This document shows, piece after piece, positions 9,541-18,714 of a stretch of 64,000 nucleotides of DNA. Origin of the DNA: Sideroxydans sp. (GTDB lineage: Bacteria; Pseudomonadota; Gammaproteobacteria; Burkholderiales; Gallionellaceae); assembly GCA_013791855.1 (NCBI GenBank), contig VMTA01000047.1, positions 124,001 through 188,000 of the forward strand, in the 5' to 3' direction. Numbering within the stretch: the stretch's first letter is position 1; each line of letters begins with the position of its first letter. The notes beneath the pieces are model-generated. The model was not told the DNA's origin. It saw only the letters and a program-made list of their open reading frames with translations, and did no database searches. The translations under genes and the position numbers were made by a program.

Positions 9541-9607
9541 TGTTTATCTCCTTAGCGGGTTAGAACGTTGCCCTTGCGGGCACACACGAGGTGTGCGGGT
9601 GAATAGT

Positions 9608-9623
9608 AGCAGGTTGCGTGCCA
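9608..9623 (-). promoter_or_regulatory. Sigma54 (RpoN) promoter of pilA
   Basis: Minus strand TGGCACGCAACCTGCT matches the -24/-12 consensus TGGCACG-N4-TTGCW at all but one base, with the required ten bases between GG and GC. It lies 68 bases ahead of the pilA start. Pilin genes in other proteobacteria are known to use sigma54 with the PilR activator. The leader between it and the start contains short GC hairpins (CACAC/GTGTG and TGCCC-GCAA-GGGCA). Confidence 0.85.
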
Positions 9624-9693
9624 TCGTCAAAGGCTGGATCGGATGGGTTTCAAGCATGCATAACTGTACGTAGTGACTGATTTAGGGTGGCAT

Positions 9694-9710
9694 GTGACGA
9701 TTTTTGTCAC
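9694..9710. promoter_or_regulatory. Inverted repeat, candidate upstream activator site for pilA
   Basis: GTGAC-N7-GTCAC lies directly behind the stop codon of the HD-GYP gene and roughly 100 bases upstream of the predicted pilA start point. That is the usual distance for binding of a sigma54 activator such as PilR, whose known boxes contain GTGTC/TGTC cores. The half-site spacing is too long for a CRP site. It could also be a small hairpin at the end of the upstream transcript. Confidence 0.45.
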
Positions 9711-11345
9711 TTACGGCTGGTAACCGGGTATCTGCCCCTCGTCCACATCGTCTATCTGTTCCGGCGACAGGAAGTGTTGCGCGTATTCCAGATAGACCCG
9801 TTCACGGATAAAGGCATCGAACAGTTCGGGATCGATATGGCCGTTCAGTTTGAAGTTGCCGAGGATGTTGAGCGATTCGGTCAACGTCTTGCCCGGCTTG
9901 TAGGGACGGTCTTTGGCGGTGAGGGCTTCGAAGATGTCCGCGATACCCATCAACCTAGCCTGAATGGACATCTGCTCCCTAGTCAGACCTTTCGGGTAGC
10001 CCTTGCCGTCCATGCGCTCATGGTGGCCGCCTGCATATTCGGGCACGCGCTTGAGGTGCTTGGGCCAGGGAAGCGATTCGAGCATCTTGATGGTCACCAC
10101 GATATGGTGGTTGATGATCTCGCGCTCTTCCGCGGTCAACGTGCCGGCACGTATGGTCAGGTTATCGGTTTCGTTAGCAGACAGGAAGCTGCGCATCACA
10201 CCATCCACATCGCGCCATTGATAGGCTGCTATCGCGCGCACCCTTGCGATGTCCGCATCGGACATCTTCTCGCCACCTATGTTGGTACGCCGCAGAAATT
10301 CTCGATCATCATCAAGCTGGCGCACGCGTGATTCATATTCTCCTTGGTTCGATTCACCGCGCAGCATAGCGATCTCCGCATCGCGCTTGAGCACCTCGAA
10401 ACGGGTGTCGAGCAACTGGATGCGATCGAACAGGGTATGCAACTTGGTCGCCTTGTCCACCACATGGACGGGCGTGGTGATCTTGCCGCAGTCGTGCAAC
10501 AGGCCGGCCATCTTGAGCTCATACCTGTCCTGGTCGGTCAGCTTGAATTCCTTTAGCCCGCCTCTGTCACTGCGACTGGCCGCCTCGGCCAGCATCATGG
10601 TCAGCGCCGGAACGCGCGCGCAGTGACCACCGGTGTAGGGAGATTTATCGTCGATCGCGGTGTTGATGAGTTTGATGAAGGACTCGAACAGTTCTTCCAT
10701 CTGCAGGATGAGCCGCCGGTTACTGATGGCGATGGCTGCCTGCGACGCGAGCGATTCCAGCAGCTTCTGATCATCTACCGAGAATTGCTGCATGCCGCCC
10801 TGTTCATCCAAGGCATTGATCAGTTGCAGTACACCGATGACTTCGTGCTCGTGGTCACGCATCGGCACAGCCAGGAAAGAGCGCGAGCGATAGCCCGTCT
10901 TGGCGTCGAAATGCTTGGTGCCGGTAAAATCGAAACCCTCGGCGATGTAGGCGTCCGGGATGTTGACCGTCTCGCCGCTCAAGGCGGCATGGCTCACCAC
11001 CATGGCATGATTGGGTTGACCGTCCTTGCCGATCAAGTGGATGGGGTAGAACGGGATGGCTTCGCCGGAAGTGCCGCCCATGCTGATGCCGAGCGAACGG
11101 TTGCGCAGTATCTCGAAGGTGAGCTCTTGTTTTTCCACGTCGAGCAGATATAGCGTACCCGCATCCGCATTGGTGATCTTCATCGAGGCGCTCAGGATGT
11201 TTTCGAGCAGCTTGTCGATATTGCGCTCGCTGGAAAGCGCCGCACCGATCGCGTTGAGGTCGTTCAGGCGGTTGAGCAGGCTTTCCAGCATGGTGCGCTG
11301 CACCTGCTCTTGCGCCATGTAGGCCTTGACCTTGGTCGTGTCCAC
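9711..11345 (-). CDS. GAF-HD-GYP cyclic-di-GMP phosphodiesterase
   Basis: 544 aa. A GAF domain at about residues 25-205 precedes an HD-GYP domain from about 225 to 520. Visible metal and catalytic motifs are GGHCARV, LLHDCGKI, NHHIVVTI and HHERMDGKGYP, so the protein should hydrolyse c-di-GMP. It is cytoplasmic, without membrane segments. It is the last gene of the eight-gene signalling operon and lies directly before the pilA promoter. Together with a PilB-like ATPase upstream, this suggests control of pilus activity by c-di-GMP turnover. The GAF ligand cannot be read from the sequence. Confidence 0.92.
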   Translation of the reverse strand: MDTTKVKAYMAQEQVQRTMLESLLNRLNDLNAIGAALSSERNIDKLLENILSASMKITNADAGTLYLLDVEKQELTFEILRNRSLGISMGGTSGEAIPFYPIHLIGKDGQPNHAMVVSHAALSGETVNIPDAYIAEGFDFTGTKHFDAKTGYRSRSFLAVPMRDHEHEVIGVLQLINALDEQGGMQQFSVDDQKLLESLASQAAIAISNRRLILQMEELFESFIKLINTAIDDKSPYTGGHCARVPALTMMLAEAASRSDRGGLKEFKLTDQDRYELKMAGLLHDCGKITTPVHVVDKATKLHTLFDRIQLLDTRFEVLKRDAEIAMLRGESNQGEYESRVRQLDDDREFLRRTNIGGEKMSDADIARVRAIAAYQWRDVDGVMRSFLSANETDNLTIRAGTLTAEEREIINHHIVVTIKMLESLPWPKHLKRVPEYAGGHHERMDGKGYPKGLTREQMSIQARLMGIADIFEALTAKDRPYKPGKTLTESLNILGNFKLNGHIDPELFDAFIRERVYLEYAQHFLSPEQIDDVDEGQIPGYQP

Positions 11346-11387
11346 GTAAATCCCTTATTCACTTCGCGCCGGCGAACCGGCGTCTCG

Positions 11388-13784
11388 TTACTTGATACAG
11401 ACTGCACGCACTTGGTGCATGTCGGTGATGCCCAGTAGCACTTTCTCGATACCGTCCTGTTTCAGTGTACGCATCCCTTCTTCCAGCGCGATGGCGAACA
11501 ACTCGGCGACACGCGCGTGCTCCTGAATAGCCTTCTTCACCGGATCGGTACCGATCAGCAATTCATGCAAACCAACGCGGCCTGCATAGCCGGTATTGGT
11601 ACACTTTTCACAACCGACTTTTTCATACAGCGTGATCTGTCCTTTGTCGTCACCGAATAGTCTCAGCCATTCGGCGTACAAGGCTTTGCTCGCGGCGCCT
11701 GCATCCTTTTTCCATGTTTCCGTACTCTTCAGTTCTTCGGCGTATTCCGCCATAAGCGATTTGAGGTCTTCCTGCGTCGCGACATGCGGTTTCTTGCAAT
11801 GCTTGCACAGACGTTTTGCCAAGCGCTGCGCCAGAATACCCAGCAATGCATCAGCGAAGTTGAACGGATCCATACCCATATCCAGCAGACGGATGATGGA
11901 TTCCGGCGCACTGTTGGTGTGCAGGGTGGCGAACACCAGGTGACCGGTAAGTGAAGCTTCGATACCGGTTGAAACGGTTTCCTTGTCGCGCATCTCGCCG
12001 ACCATGATCACATCCGGGTCGGCACGCAAGAAGGCGCGCATGATGGTAGCGAAGTCCAGTCCGGCCTTCTTGTTGATCTGTACTTGGCGCAGGCCCTTTT
12101 GGGTGATTTCCACAGGGTCTTCCGCCGTCCATATCTTTGTGTCCGGCGTATTGATGTGTTTCAGGATTGAGTGCAGCGTGGTTGTCTTACCGGAACCGGT
12201 CGGGCCACACACGAAGAATAGTCCGTAGGGTTTGGCGATCGTCTTTTTGATCAGATCAAGATTGCGATCCGAGAAGCCCATCTTGTCCAGCGGGATCGGC
12301 TCACCCGATGCCAAGATACGCATCACCACGTCTTCCACGCCGCCCTGCGAGGGGATGGTCGCCACACGCAACTCGATATCCAGCGGGCCGAATTTTTTGA
12401 ACTTAATCTTACCGTCCTGCGGTCGGCGCTTCTCGGAGATATCCAGATCGCACATGATCTTCAGACGGGTGACCAAAGCATTTCGATAGGTGGACGGGAT
12501 CTCGATGTAGTTCAGCAAGGAACCATCCTTGCGCACACGGATCTGCGTCTTCATCTTGCCGGGGCCGGGTTCGATGTGGATATCGGACGCGCCCATCTTG
12601 TAGGCATCGACGATGATCTTGTTGACCAGCTTGACCAGTTCGTTGTCCGCAGCTGCATTCAGGTCATCCTGATTGACGCCGCTGAGTTCTTCATCCTCTT
12701 CTCCGCCCAAGGAAGTGAGCAGATCGTCCACCGAGGAATCATCCATGGTGCCGAAAACACCCGTTCCCTCGCCTGCAGTACTACCGCCACCATAGAAATG
12801 GTCCAGCGTCATCTTGAATTCGCGCTGGGAACAGACTTTGTAGATCAGGCGATTCTTGGGAAAGATGTTGTTTACGACGCGTGAAGCCAATATCCGCTCG
12901 GGGTCGGTAGTCAGTATGACCAGCCCCTCGGGGGTGTCGTCGATGGGGACCCAGTGGCTGCTTTCCACATATTCCCGGCGCAGATTGCGCAACAGCTCGC
13001 TAGGCTTGACCCGGTCCCCTTGGAACGGCTCATACGGGACGCCGAAGAATTTAGAAAGTGCATTACCCAGCGCATCCAGCTTGATCTGGAATTCGTCGAT
13101 CAACACATTCTCAACGTCAACGCCCTTGCGACGCGCGGTGCGTGTGGCTAGTTCGAATTCCGCTGCCGACATGACCGCATCCGCCACCAGATAGTCGTAT
13201 TTGGTCTTGATGGCACCACTCTGTTGTTGACGCTGCCGCAAAGCCACGGCCAATGTCTGCGCCAACTCTTTTACGCCCTCCTCGACCATGCTCGGGAAAG
13301 GCACGCCTGCTTTGTTGTTGATGACCTGCATCACCCCGACCAGCTCACCGCCTTCATCCACGATAGGCGCGACCAACATATGCTTGGTGCGATAGCCGGT
13401 GCGTTTATCCACATCCTGCAGGAAGCGCAAGGTCGGACTATGTGCAGCCAGCTCCTGCTGGTCGTATACGTCCTTGATGTTGAGCAACTTCTTGTTCACC
13501 GCGCTGAAGCCAGCGATACTTTGCTCGGCGATGGGCAGCTTCAGATCCTTGAACGAGTTCAGCCCCGTTTTGACCTTGGAGACCAACGAAGCTTTGTCAT
13601 CTCCCACAACATAGATGGTCAGACGGTCGGCATTGAACAGGGAGCAGATATCCTTGCTGACATCGAGCATGATCTCGTCGATGTTGCTGGTTGCATGGAT
13701 CTTGTTGGTGACGTGATTGAGGTTCTTGGTGAACTCAAGCCGCACGCTCATTTCATTCGGGTTGCCTTGCACAGGACTATTCAT
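11388..13784 (-). CDS. GAF-fused type IV pilus/type II secretion ATPase (PilB/GspE family)
   Basis: 798 aa, well above the 560-600 aa of ordinary PilB. The N-terminal GAF domain is at about residues 20-185, followed by a GspE/MshE N-terminal-like domain about 195-340 and the secretion ATPase with Walker A CGPTGSGKTTTLHSIL near 520, Asp and His boxes, and the zinc-binding CKHCKKP ... CEKCTNTGYAGRVGLHELL at the C-terminus. It would power pilus extension or pseudopilin assembly from the cytoplasm. The GAF domain makes it a regulated version, plausibly sensing a small molecule or a nucleotide. No pilC or pilin-assembly genes adjoin it, so it may be an alternative ATPase. It lies 12 bases after the cNMP-rhodanese gene. 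Confidence 0.85.
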   Translation of the reverse strand: MNSPVQGNPNEMSVRLEFTKNLNHVTNKIHATSNIDEIMLDVSKDICSLFNADRLTIYVVGDDKASLVSKVKTGLNSFKDLKLPIAEQSIAGFSAVNKKLLNIKDVYDQQELAAHSPTLRFLQDVDKRTGYRTKHMLVAPIVDEGGELVGVMQVINNKAGVPFPSMVEEGVKELAQTLAVALRQRQQQSGAIKTKYDYLVADAVMSAAEFELATRTARRKGVDVENVLIDEFQIKLDALGNALSKFFGVPYEPFQGDRVKPSELLRNLRREYVESSHWVPIDDTPEGLVILTTDPERILASRVVNNIFPKNRLIYKVCSQREFKMTLDHFYGGGSTAGEGTGVFGTMDDSSVDDLLTSLGGEEDEELSGVNQDDLNAAADNELVKLVNKIIVDAYKMGASDIHIEPGPGKMKTQIRVRKDGSLLNYIEIPSTYRNALVTRLKIMCDLDISEKRRPQDGKIKFKKFGPLDIELRVATIPSQGGVEDVVMRILASGEPIPLDKMGFSDRNLDLIKKTIAKPYGLFFVCGPTGSGKTTTLHSILKHINTPDTKIWTAEDPVEITQKGLRQVQINKKAGLDFATIMRAFLRADPDVIMVGEMRDKETVSTGIEASLTGHLVFATLHTNSAPESIIRLLDMGMDPFNFADALLGILAQRLAKRLCKHCKKPHVATQEDLKSLMAEYAEELKSTETWKKDAGAASKALYAEWLRLFGDDKGQITLYEKVGCEKCTNTGYAGRVGLHELLIGTDPVKKAIQEHARVAELFAIALEEGMRTLKQDGIEKVLLGITDMHQVRAVCIK

Positions 13785-13796
13785 TTCCTCTCCTTC

Positions 13797-14873
13797 TTAC
13801 TGCTGAAGTGCCTTGGGCACCGACCAGAGGCCGTTTTCCAGCACGTATACGTCATATCCAGCCTGCGCCAGAATGAAAGCGGCTGCCGCGCTGCGGCGTC
13901 CGCTCTGGCAATAAGCGATGTACGGCGTCACCTTGCTCAACACACCGATCGCATTGCGGATGTCGTTGAGTGGCACATTGATGGCACCGGGCAATTTGTC
14001 ATAGCGGTATTCGGGCGGATGGCGCACGTCCAGCCACACGGCCCCCTGCTTTACTTTTTCTTTCGCGTCTTCGAAGGAGATACGATGCAGCAGCGGCTCT
14101 TGCATCAACTCCAGGAAATCCTGCTTCTTCAACCGCAATAGCACACCGTTGCTGCGCATGGTCACAGTGGCGTTACGCTTGGTATCGGAGATGAGTGCTT
14201 CCTCACCGAACACATCACCCGCTTTCAACTCCGCCAGAACCAGATTTGCGCCGCCCACCAGACGGGTGACCTGGGCGCGCCCGCTTTCCACAAGATAGTA
14301 ATAGTCGCCCTCTTCACCCTCGCGGATGATCACGTCCTTTTCCCATACAGCGATAGCCTCGACGCGATTGAGCAGCTTGCCGATATTGGCGGGCGGCAAG
14401 TGGGCGAACGGACCGTGATTCAGATTCTCGGCACTGAACATGCCGGAATTGAGCAACCGCCGCACAGCGGCATCCGTCCCGCCTTTGTCCATCCTGGGTT
14501 TGATATCGTCATGGCTGGCGAACTGATCCCAGGTCACCATGCGATCCAGCAGGTCGTCATCCACGCGCAGCAACATCACGTTGCTCACGGCCTTGGCGTT
14601 GCGGATATCGGGTTGGCGTTTGCCAATCGGATGGCGCGCCCACTCTGAATCTGCACGCATCGTCACCTTGTTATCGTCGGCAAAATCCAGCTCGATCTCG
14701 CCCCGTAACAGATAAACGGACTGGCCATGCAGAGGCCGACTCTCGAAAGGATTCTCACCAGGCGCCACGTTCTCCACATGGCAATAATCCAACAGTTCGC
14801 GCAGCCGCGCAGGACTAAAGCTGGAGATGGGCTCCAACGCGGCGAGTACTCGTATGTCCAGTATGTCGTTCAT
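13797..14873 (-). CDS. Double cyclic-nucleotide-binding / rhodanese protein
   Basis: 358 aa. Two cNMP-binding folds are visible. The first (about 10-115) is degenerate; the second (about 140-255) has the phosphate-binding cassette GDVFGEEALISDTKRNATV. A rhodanese domain follows (about 265-358) with ISFEDAKEKV, WLDVRHPPEY, NVPLNDIR and the active loop CQSGRRS. The cassette reads GEEALI...RNATV, which keeps the Glu and Arg needed for cAMP. The protein has no helix-turn-helix, so it is not a Crp-type transcription factor. It could couple cAMP binding to sulfur transfer or to persulfide/phosphate sensing. The gene stands between the phosphodiesterase candidate and the pilus ATPase. The partner protein is unknown. 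Confidence 0.85.
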   Translation of the reverse strand: MNDILDIRVLAALEPISSFSPARLRELLDYCHVENVAPGENPFESRPLHGQSVYLLRGEIELDFADDNKVTMRADSEWARHPIGKRQPDIRNAKAVSNVMLLRVDDDLLDRMVTWDQFASHDDIKPRMDKGGTDAAVRRLLNSGMFSAENLNHGPFAHLPPANIGKLLNRVEAIAVWEKDVIIREGEEGDYYYLVESGRAQVTRLVGGANLVLAELKAGDVFGEEALISDTKRNATVTMRSNGVLLRLKKQDFLELMQEPLLHRISFEDAKEKVKQGAVWLDVRHPPEYRYDKLPGAINVPLNDIRNAIGVLSKVTPYIAYCQSGRRSAAAAFILAQAGYDVYVLENGLWSVPKALQQ

Positions 14874-14885
14874 ATCATTAATCGC

Positions 14886-15650
14886 TCAAAATTCGAACGT
14901 CTGCCCGTTCTGCAGGATCTTGGGATTCACGCCCTGCACTCTTTCGCTGATCTCACGCATGGTCAGCTCAACCTCTCCCGGTTTTAGATGAGTGATGAAT
15001 ATCTCCGGAGCGAGCTTCAGCTTCTTGAGTTCATCCGCCAGCATGCTGGGGCAAAGGTGTTTGGACAGCACAGCCAGTTCTTTTTCCGCATCGGAGAATG
15101 CTGTCTCAACGATCAAGTAACGCAGATTCGGTATTTGATTCACCGCCTCCCACAGTTCATCACAAGTAGTGGTATCACCGCTGAAAGCCAGACTCGCCTT
15201 GCCGCTGTCGATGCGGAATCCGACCGCAGGCACAACATGATTGACAGGAAGAGGGGTCAGCTTGCGCCCCCCCACATCGATGATTTCGCCCACTTTGATC
15301 TCTTCATAGCGCATCACGGGCTGGTGAAGATTCGGGATCTCCGCGAAGTCCGGCCATATCTCCCAGTTGAATACATGCGCTTGCAGGATAGCCAACGTTT
15401 CAGCAGTCGCATGGATCAGCAATGGTTTGTCGCGCATAAAGCCCACGCTATCGACCAGCAAGGGCAGACAGGCGATATGGTCCAGATGCGAGTGTGTGAT
15501 GAACACATGGTCGATGACGCTCATCTCGGCAAGACTCAGGTCGCCCAGTCCGGTACCGGCATCGATCAGCACATCATGATCGAGCAGCAGCGAAGTGGTG
15601 CGGAAATTCCCACCGATCCCGCCACTACATCCAAGCACGCGCAGTTTCAT
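14886..15650 (-). CDS. Metallo-beta-lactamase-fold hydrolase, probable class II cyclic-nucleotide phosphodiesterase
   Basis: 254 aa. Metal-binding motifs run in the order HSHLDH, a His in VNHVV, AFSGDTTTCDELW, and ITHLKPG. The segment THSHLDHIACLPLLVDS closely matches the signature of class II 3',5'-cyclic-nucleotide phosphodiesterases (H-x-H-L-D-H), which distinguishes it from RNase Z or glyoxalase II. Its gene lies 11 bases after the adenylate cyclase and 12 before a cNMP-binding protein, which supports cAMP as substrate. It is cytoplasmic, with no signal peptide. Alternatively it could be a generic MBL hydrolase; an enzyme assay would be needed to confirm it. Confidence 0.75.
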   Translation of the reverse strand: MKLRVLGCSGGIGGNFRTTSLLLDHDVLIDAGTGLGDLSLAEMSVIDHVFITHSHLDHIACLPLLVDSVGFMRDKPLLIHATAETLAILQAHVFNWEIWPDFAEIPNLHQPVMRYEEIKVGEIIDVGGRKLTPLPVNHVVPAVGFRIDSGKASLAFSGDTTTCDELWEAVNQIPNLRYLIVETAFSDAEKELAVLSKHLCPSMLADELKKLKLAPEIFITHLKPGEVELTMREISERVQGVNPKILQNGQTFEF

Positions 15651-15661
15651 CGTTCGTCAGC

Positions 15662-17893
15662 TCATTTCGTTTTGAAGGTGAACGCGCCATCCCAGTCCTC
15701 GCCGGGCGGATTGTTCCGGTAATACGTCACACGCTCAGCGTAGACACGGTACAACTTGCAATCCGGTGACATGTTTTGCAGGCTCAGCAACTCCAGGTCC
15801 GCCTTGTCCCAATCCTGCTTGCGATAGGTTCGCAATGCCTGATGGAACAACTTGATCTCGTCGAGCTTCTGCTTGTCGACCTCGCCGACCAGCCCATGCG
15901 GATCGAAGATAGCCACGGGCTGTTCTTTGCCTTTCACCCGCACCATATCCACCTCACGGTAGACGATCTGCGGTGTGGCCTGTTTGGTCGTCTCGCCCAC
16001 CAGCATCAAGACCCCGTACTCCTTGGTGATGCCCTCCAGACGTGAAGCGAGGTTCACTGCATCCCCCATCACCGTATAGGCCACGCGCACCTCGGAACCC
16101 ATGTTGCCTACGCTGACCCGACCGGTATTGACCCCGACACCGATATGGATCTCCGGCCAACCTTTTGCTTTGAATTGTGGCTGCAACTCGTTCAGTGCGC
16201 GCTGCATCTCCATGCCAGCCAGCACCGCATGGTGCGCATGATCCGGGTCAGGCAACGGCGCCCCCCAGAATGCCATGATACAGTCGCCCATGTATTTATC
16301 AATCGTGCCGCGCTGCTTGTAGATCACGCGCGAAAGCGGGGTAAGGAACTCGTTCATCAGTTGCGAGAGTTCCTTAGGATCCAGCCCTTCGGAGATGGTG
16401 GTGAAGCTGCGCACATCCGAGAACAGGATGGTCATTTCCCGGCTATCGCCCTCCATCGAAACACTCTCCGGTCGCTTGGCCATTTCATCCACCAACTCAC
16501 CGGGCACATACTGTCCGAACAAGCCGGTTATCTGTCGCTTGGCACGCGATTCCACGAAGTAGCCAAAGCTCATGTTCAGCGCGAACAGTGACAGGATGAT
16601 CAGTATCCCGCCCGCCATCGGCATAGCGAGATCCGCATAGTTCCAGAGCGCGAGGTTCAGCGCGATATCCCCTGAAAGGAAGATCAATGACAGCAGCATG
16701 CCGCGTATCGGACTCAGCAAGGGCAGCAAGACGCTCAGGCTGATGCCGATGAGCAACATCAAAACCACATTGGCCCCAAGCATGTAGGGAGGATGTTGTT
16801 TGATATCCTGATTGAGGATGCCGCTGATCATGTTCGCGTGCACTTCCACCCCCGGGTAGACCTCTCCGACGGGTGTGCTCCGCATATCCATCAGGCCGGG
16901 GGCGGATGTGCCCACCAGCACGATCTTGTTCTGCAGTGCAGCCTGTTCGATCTTGCCGTGCAATACATCGGTCGCCGAAATATATGTAAACGTGTTGCGC
17001 TTACCACTGTAAGGGATCAAGGCACTGACCTCGGCATCGACCGGTATCGTCAATCCGCCTTGTACGGATTCCACCGTCAACCATTCCAGACCTCCATAAC
17101 CCTGGCGCTGTTCGCCCGCAAATCCAGGCACCAGTCTGGGCATATCCATTACGCTACGCACGACCGCGAGGGAAAGGGATTCGTAGATCTGACCATCATG
17201 TTCAACCAGCATGGGGATGCGTCGAACCACACCGTCGAAATCCACCAGTGGATTGAAGTGACCTGCCGAAGCCGCACTCGACTGCAACGCTTGCAGATTG
17301 GCGCCATATCCATCCCATGTCGCCAAGCCCACGGCACGTCCACGGAATATGTCTGCAGGAAATACCGGTGCAGGCAAGGCGCCTGATTTGCTGGTAGTCA
17401 AACCGCTTTCACTATTGCTGAAATAGTAGCCGAGGACCACCTTGCGTCCCTTGAGCTTTTCCGCGAACAGCGCATCGTATTGCAACGCAGGTTGGATCTG
17501 TTTCAGAACGGAGTGGAACTGCTCGACATCGCGAAATTGTTTTTCGCCCAAAGCCTGCAAGACGCTCAGGCCGGAACTGTTGTCCGGTTCGGCGAAGACG
17601 ACGTCGAAGCCGACAGCCGCCACACCGTATCTGTCGAAAAGCGAATCCACCAGTCTCGCCATCTTGTCCCTGCCCCAGGGCCAACGGCCTTCCTGCTTCA
17701 GACTTTTTTCATCGATATCGAGGATCACGATGCGATCGTCACCTTTGTTGGGCAACGACAATCTCAGGCGATAATCATATAGCTGGGCGTCGCCATACTG
17801 GACGAAGCCCAGACGATAGAACCCAGCAGCATCGCCAAGGAACAGCAACACTGCCAGCATGCCCAACATGATCAGTAGCGCATGCTTCTTCAT
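15662..17893 (-). CDS. CHASE2-domain class III (IIIb-like) adenylate cyclase
   Basis: 743 aa. An N-terminal membrane helix, an extracytoplasmic CHASE2 domain (about 35-345, with IVILDIDEKSL and GRWPWGRD), three further helices (about 350-440), then a class III nucleotide cyclase domain (about 480-660). All catalytic residues can be seen: metal Asp in FSDVRSF and MGDCIMAF, substrate Lys in TIDKYMG, transition-state Asn/Arg in MGDAVNLASR. The second adenine-specifying residue is Thr (AYTVMGDAVN) instead of Asp. That is the class IIIb mark, whose known members respond to bicarbonate. It makes cAMP on a signal read outside the membrane. It follows the FHA gene by 61 bases. Confidence 0.92.
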   Translation of the reverse strand: MKKHALLIMLGMLAVLLFLGDAAGFYRLGFVQYGDAQLYDYRLRLSLPNKGDDRIVILDIDEKSLKQEGRWPWGRDKMARLVDSLFDRYGVAAVGFDVVFAEPDNSSGLSVLQALGEKQFRDVEQFHSVLKQIQPALQYDALFAEKLKGRKVVLGYYFSNSESGLTTSKSGALPAPVFPADIFRGRAVGLATWDGYGANLQALQSSAASAGHFNPLVDFDGVVRRIPMLVEHDGQIYESLSLAVVRSVMDMPRLVPGFAGEQRQGYGGLEWLTVESVQGGLTIPVDAEVSALIPYSGKRNTFTYISATDVLHGKIEQAALQNKIVLVGTSAPGLMDMRSTPVGEVYPGVEVHANMISGILNQDIKQHPPYMLGANVVLMLLIGISLSVLLPLLSPIRGMLLSLIFLSGDIALNLALWNYADLAMPMAGGILIILSLFALNMSFGYFVESRAKRQITGLFGQYVPGELVDEMAKRPESVSMEGDSREMTILFSDVRSFTTISEGLDPKELSQLMNEFLTPLSRVIYKQRGTIDKYMGDCIMAFWGAPLPDPDHAHHAVLAGMEMQRALNELQPQFKAKGWPEIHIGVGVNTGRVSVGNMGSEVRVAYTVMGDAVNLASRLEGITKEYGVLMLVGETTKQATPQIVYREVDMVRVKGKEQPVAIFDPHGLVGEVDKQKLDEIKLFHQALRTYRKQDWDKADLELLSLQNMSPDCKLYRVYAERVTYYRNNPPGEDWDGAFTFKTK

Positions 17894-17954
17894 GGTTCAT
17901 TCGCCAGGCAGGCGATGAGGCGTGAGTAGGGCGACAAGGTCATATCAGCCCCTG

Positions 17955-18689
17955 TCAGTTCTTGAGGTAAAACTCCATCTTGATACCAGCCAGTTCGATC
18001 ACGTCGTGATCGTTCAACTGATGAGGTTGCTCACCGATGGAAGAGCCATTCACCAACGGGAAACTTCCACCCTCGACGTGGGTGATGAAATAGCCATGCG
18101 GTCGGCGCGCAAGGACAGCCACCTGCACGCCCGGCTTGCCCAGCGTGGTCAGGTTCTTGCTGAGCTCCAGTTCCTTGCCAAGATTCGGGCCATTCAAAAT
18201 CTGGATCACCGCCACCGGGGTCGGGGCTGCTGCCGGGGCGACAGCCGAAGCGGGCTTGGGAGCCGTCGCATTGTATTGCGTGGTCGATTCGAATTTTGCG
18301 CCCGACTCGGCCACCGGCACGACTGAAGCAGCTGATGGTTTGATCGGGGCACGCAACACCATGGTCTTTTCGAAATCCGCTGCAGAAGTCTGCGTCGGCT
18401 GATCGTTCAGATATTTCAGCTTGTATTTGCCGATCTCGATCACATCGTTGTTCTGCAGGAAATGCTTCTGCGTCGGCGCGCCATTCACCATCGAACCATT
18501 AGTGCTGTTCAGATCCTCGAAGAACGAATCATTGAGGATGGTGATGACAGCGGCATGCTCGCTGCTGACAGCAAGATTGTCGATGGTTATGTCGTTGTGC
18601 GGTTTGCGCCCGATGGTCGTCCGCTCCTTGGTCAGCGGATATTCCTTGATCACCGAACCGTCCATGCTGAGTATCAATTTTGCCGGCAT
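17955..18689 (-). CDS. Tandem FHA-domain protein
   Basis: 244 aa. The first FHA domain (about 1-95) keeps the phosphothreonine-binding residues: TTIGRKPHNDITI, SSEHAAV, NSTNGSMVNG. A Pro/Ala-rich linker (about 110-150) joins it to a second FHA fold (about 155-244) whose loops (TLGKPGVQVAVL, VNGSSIG) are divergent and may not bind phosphopeptides. The linker contains Thr-rich patches that the neighbouring kinase could phosphorylate. The gene sits between the PP2C phosphatase and the adenylate cyclase, so it is the likely phospho-dependent adaptor between the kinase and one of the downstream enzymes. This link is inference from order. Confidence 0.9.
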   Translation of the reverse strand: MPAKLILSMDGSVIKEYPLTKERTTIGRKPHNDITIDNLAVSSEHAAVITILNDSFFEDLNSTNGSMVNGAPTQKHFLQNNDVIEIGKYKLKYLNDQPTQTSAADFEKTMVLRAPIKPSAASVVPVAESGAKFESTTQYNATAPKPASAVAPAAAPTPVAVIQILNGPNLGKELELSKNLTTLGKPGVQVAVLARRPHGYFITHVEGGSFPLVNGSSIGEQPHQLNDHDVIELAGIKMEFYLKN

Positions 18690-18714
18690 TTTATTTCCCC
18701 GTATTAGCTTTTAT

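Noticed and set aside
9694-9710. CRP binding site ahead of pilA, tempting because of the cAMP genes
   Set aside because: Half-sites TGTGA and TCAC are nine bases apart instead of six, so the spacing does not fit CRP.
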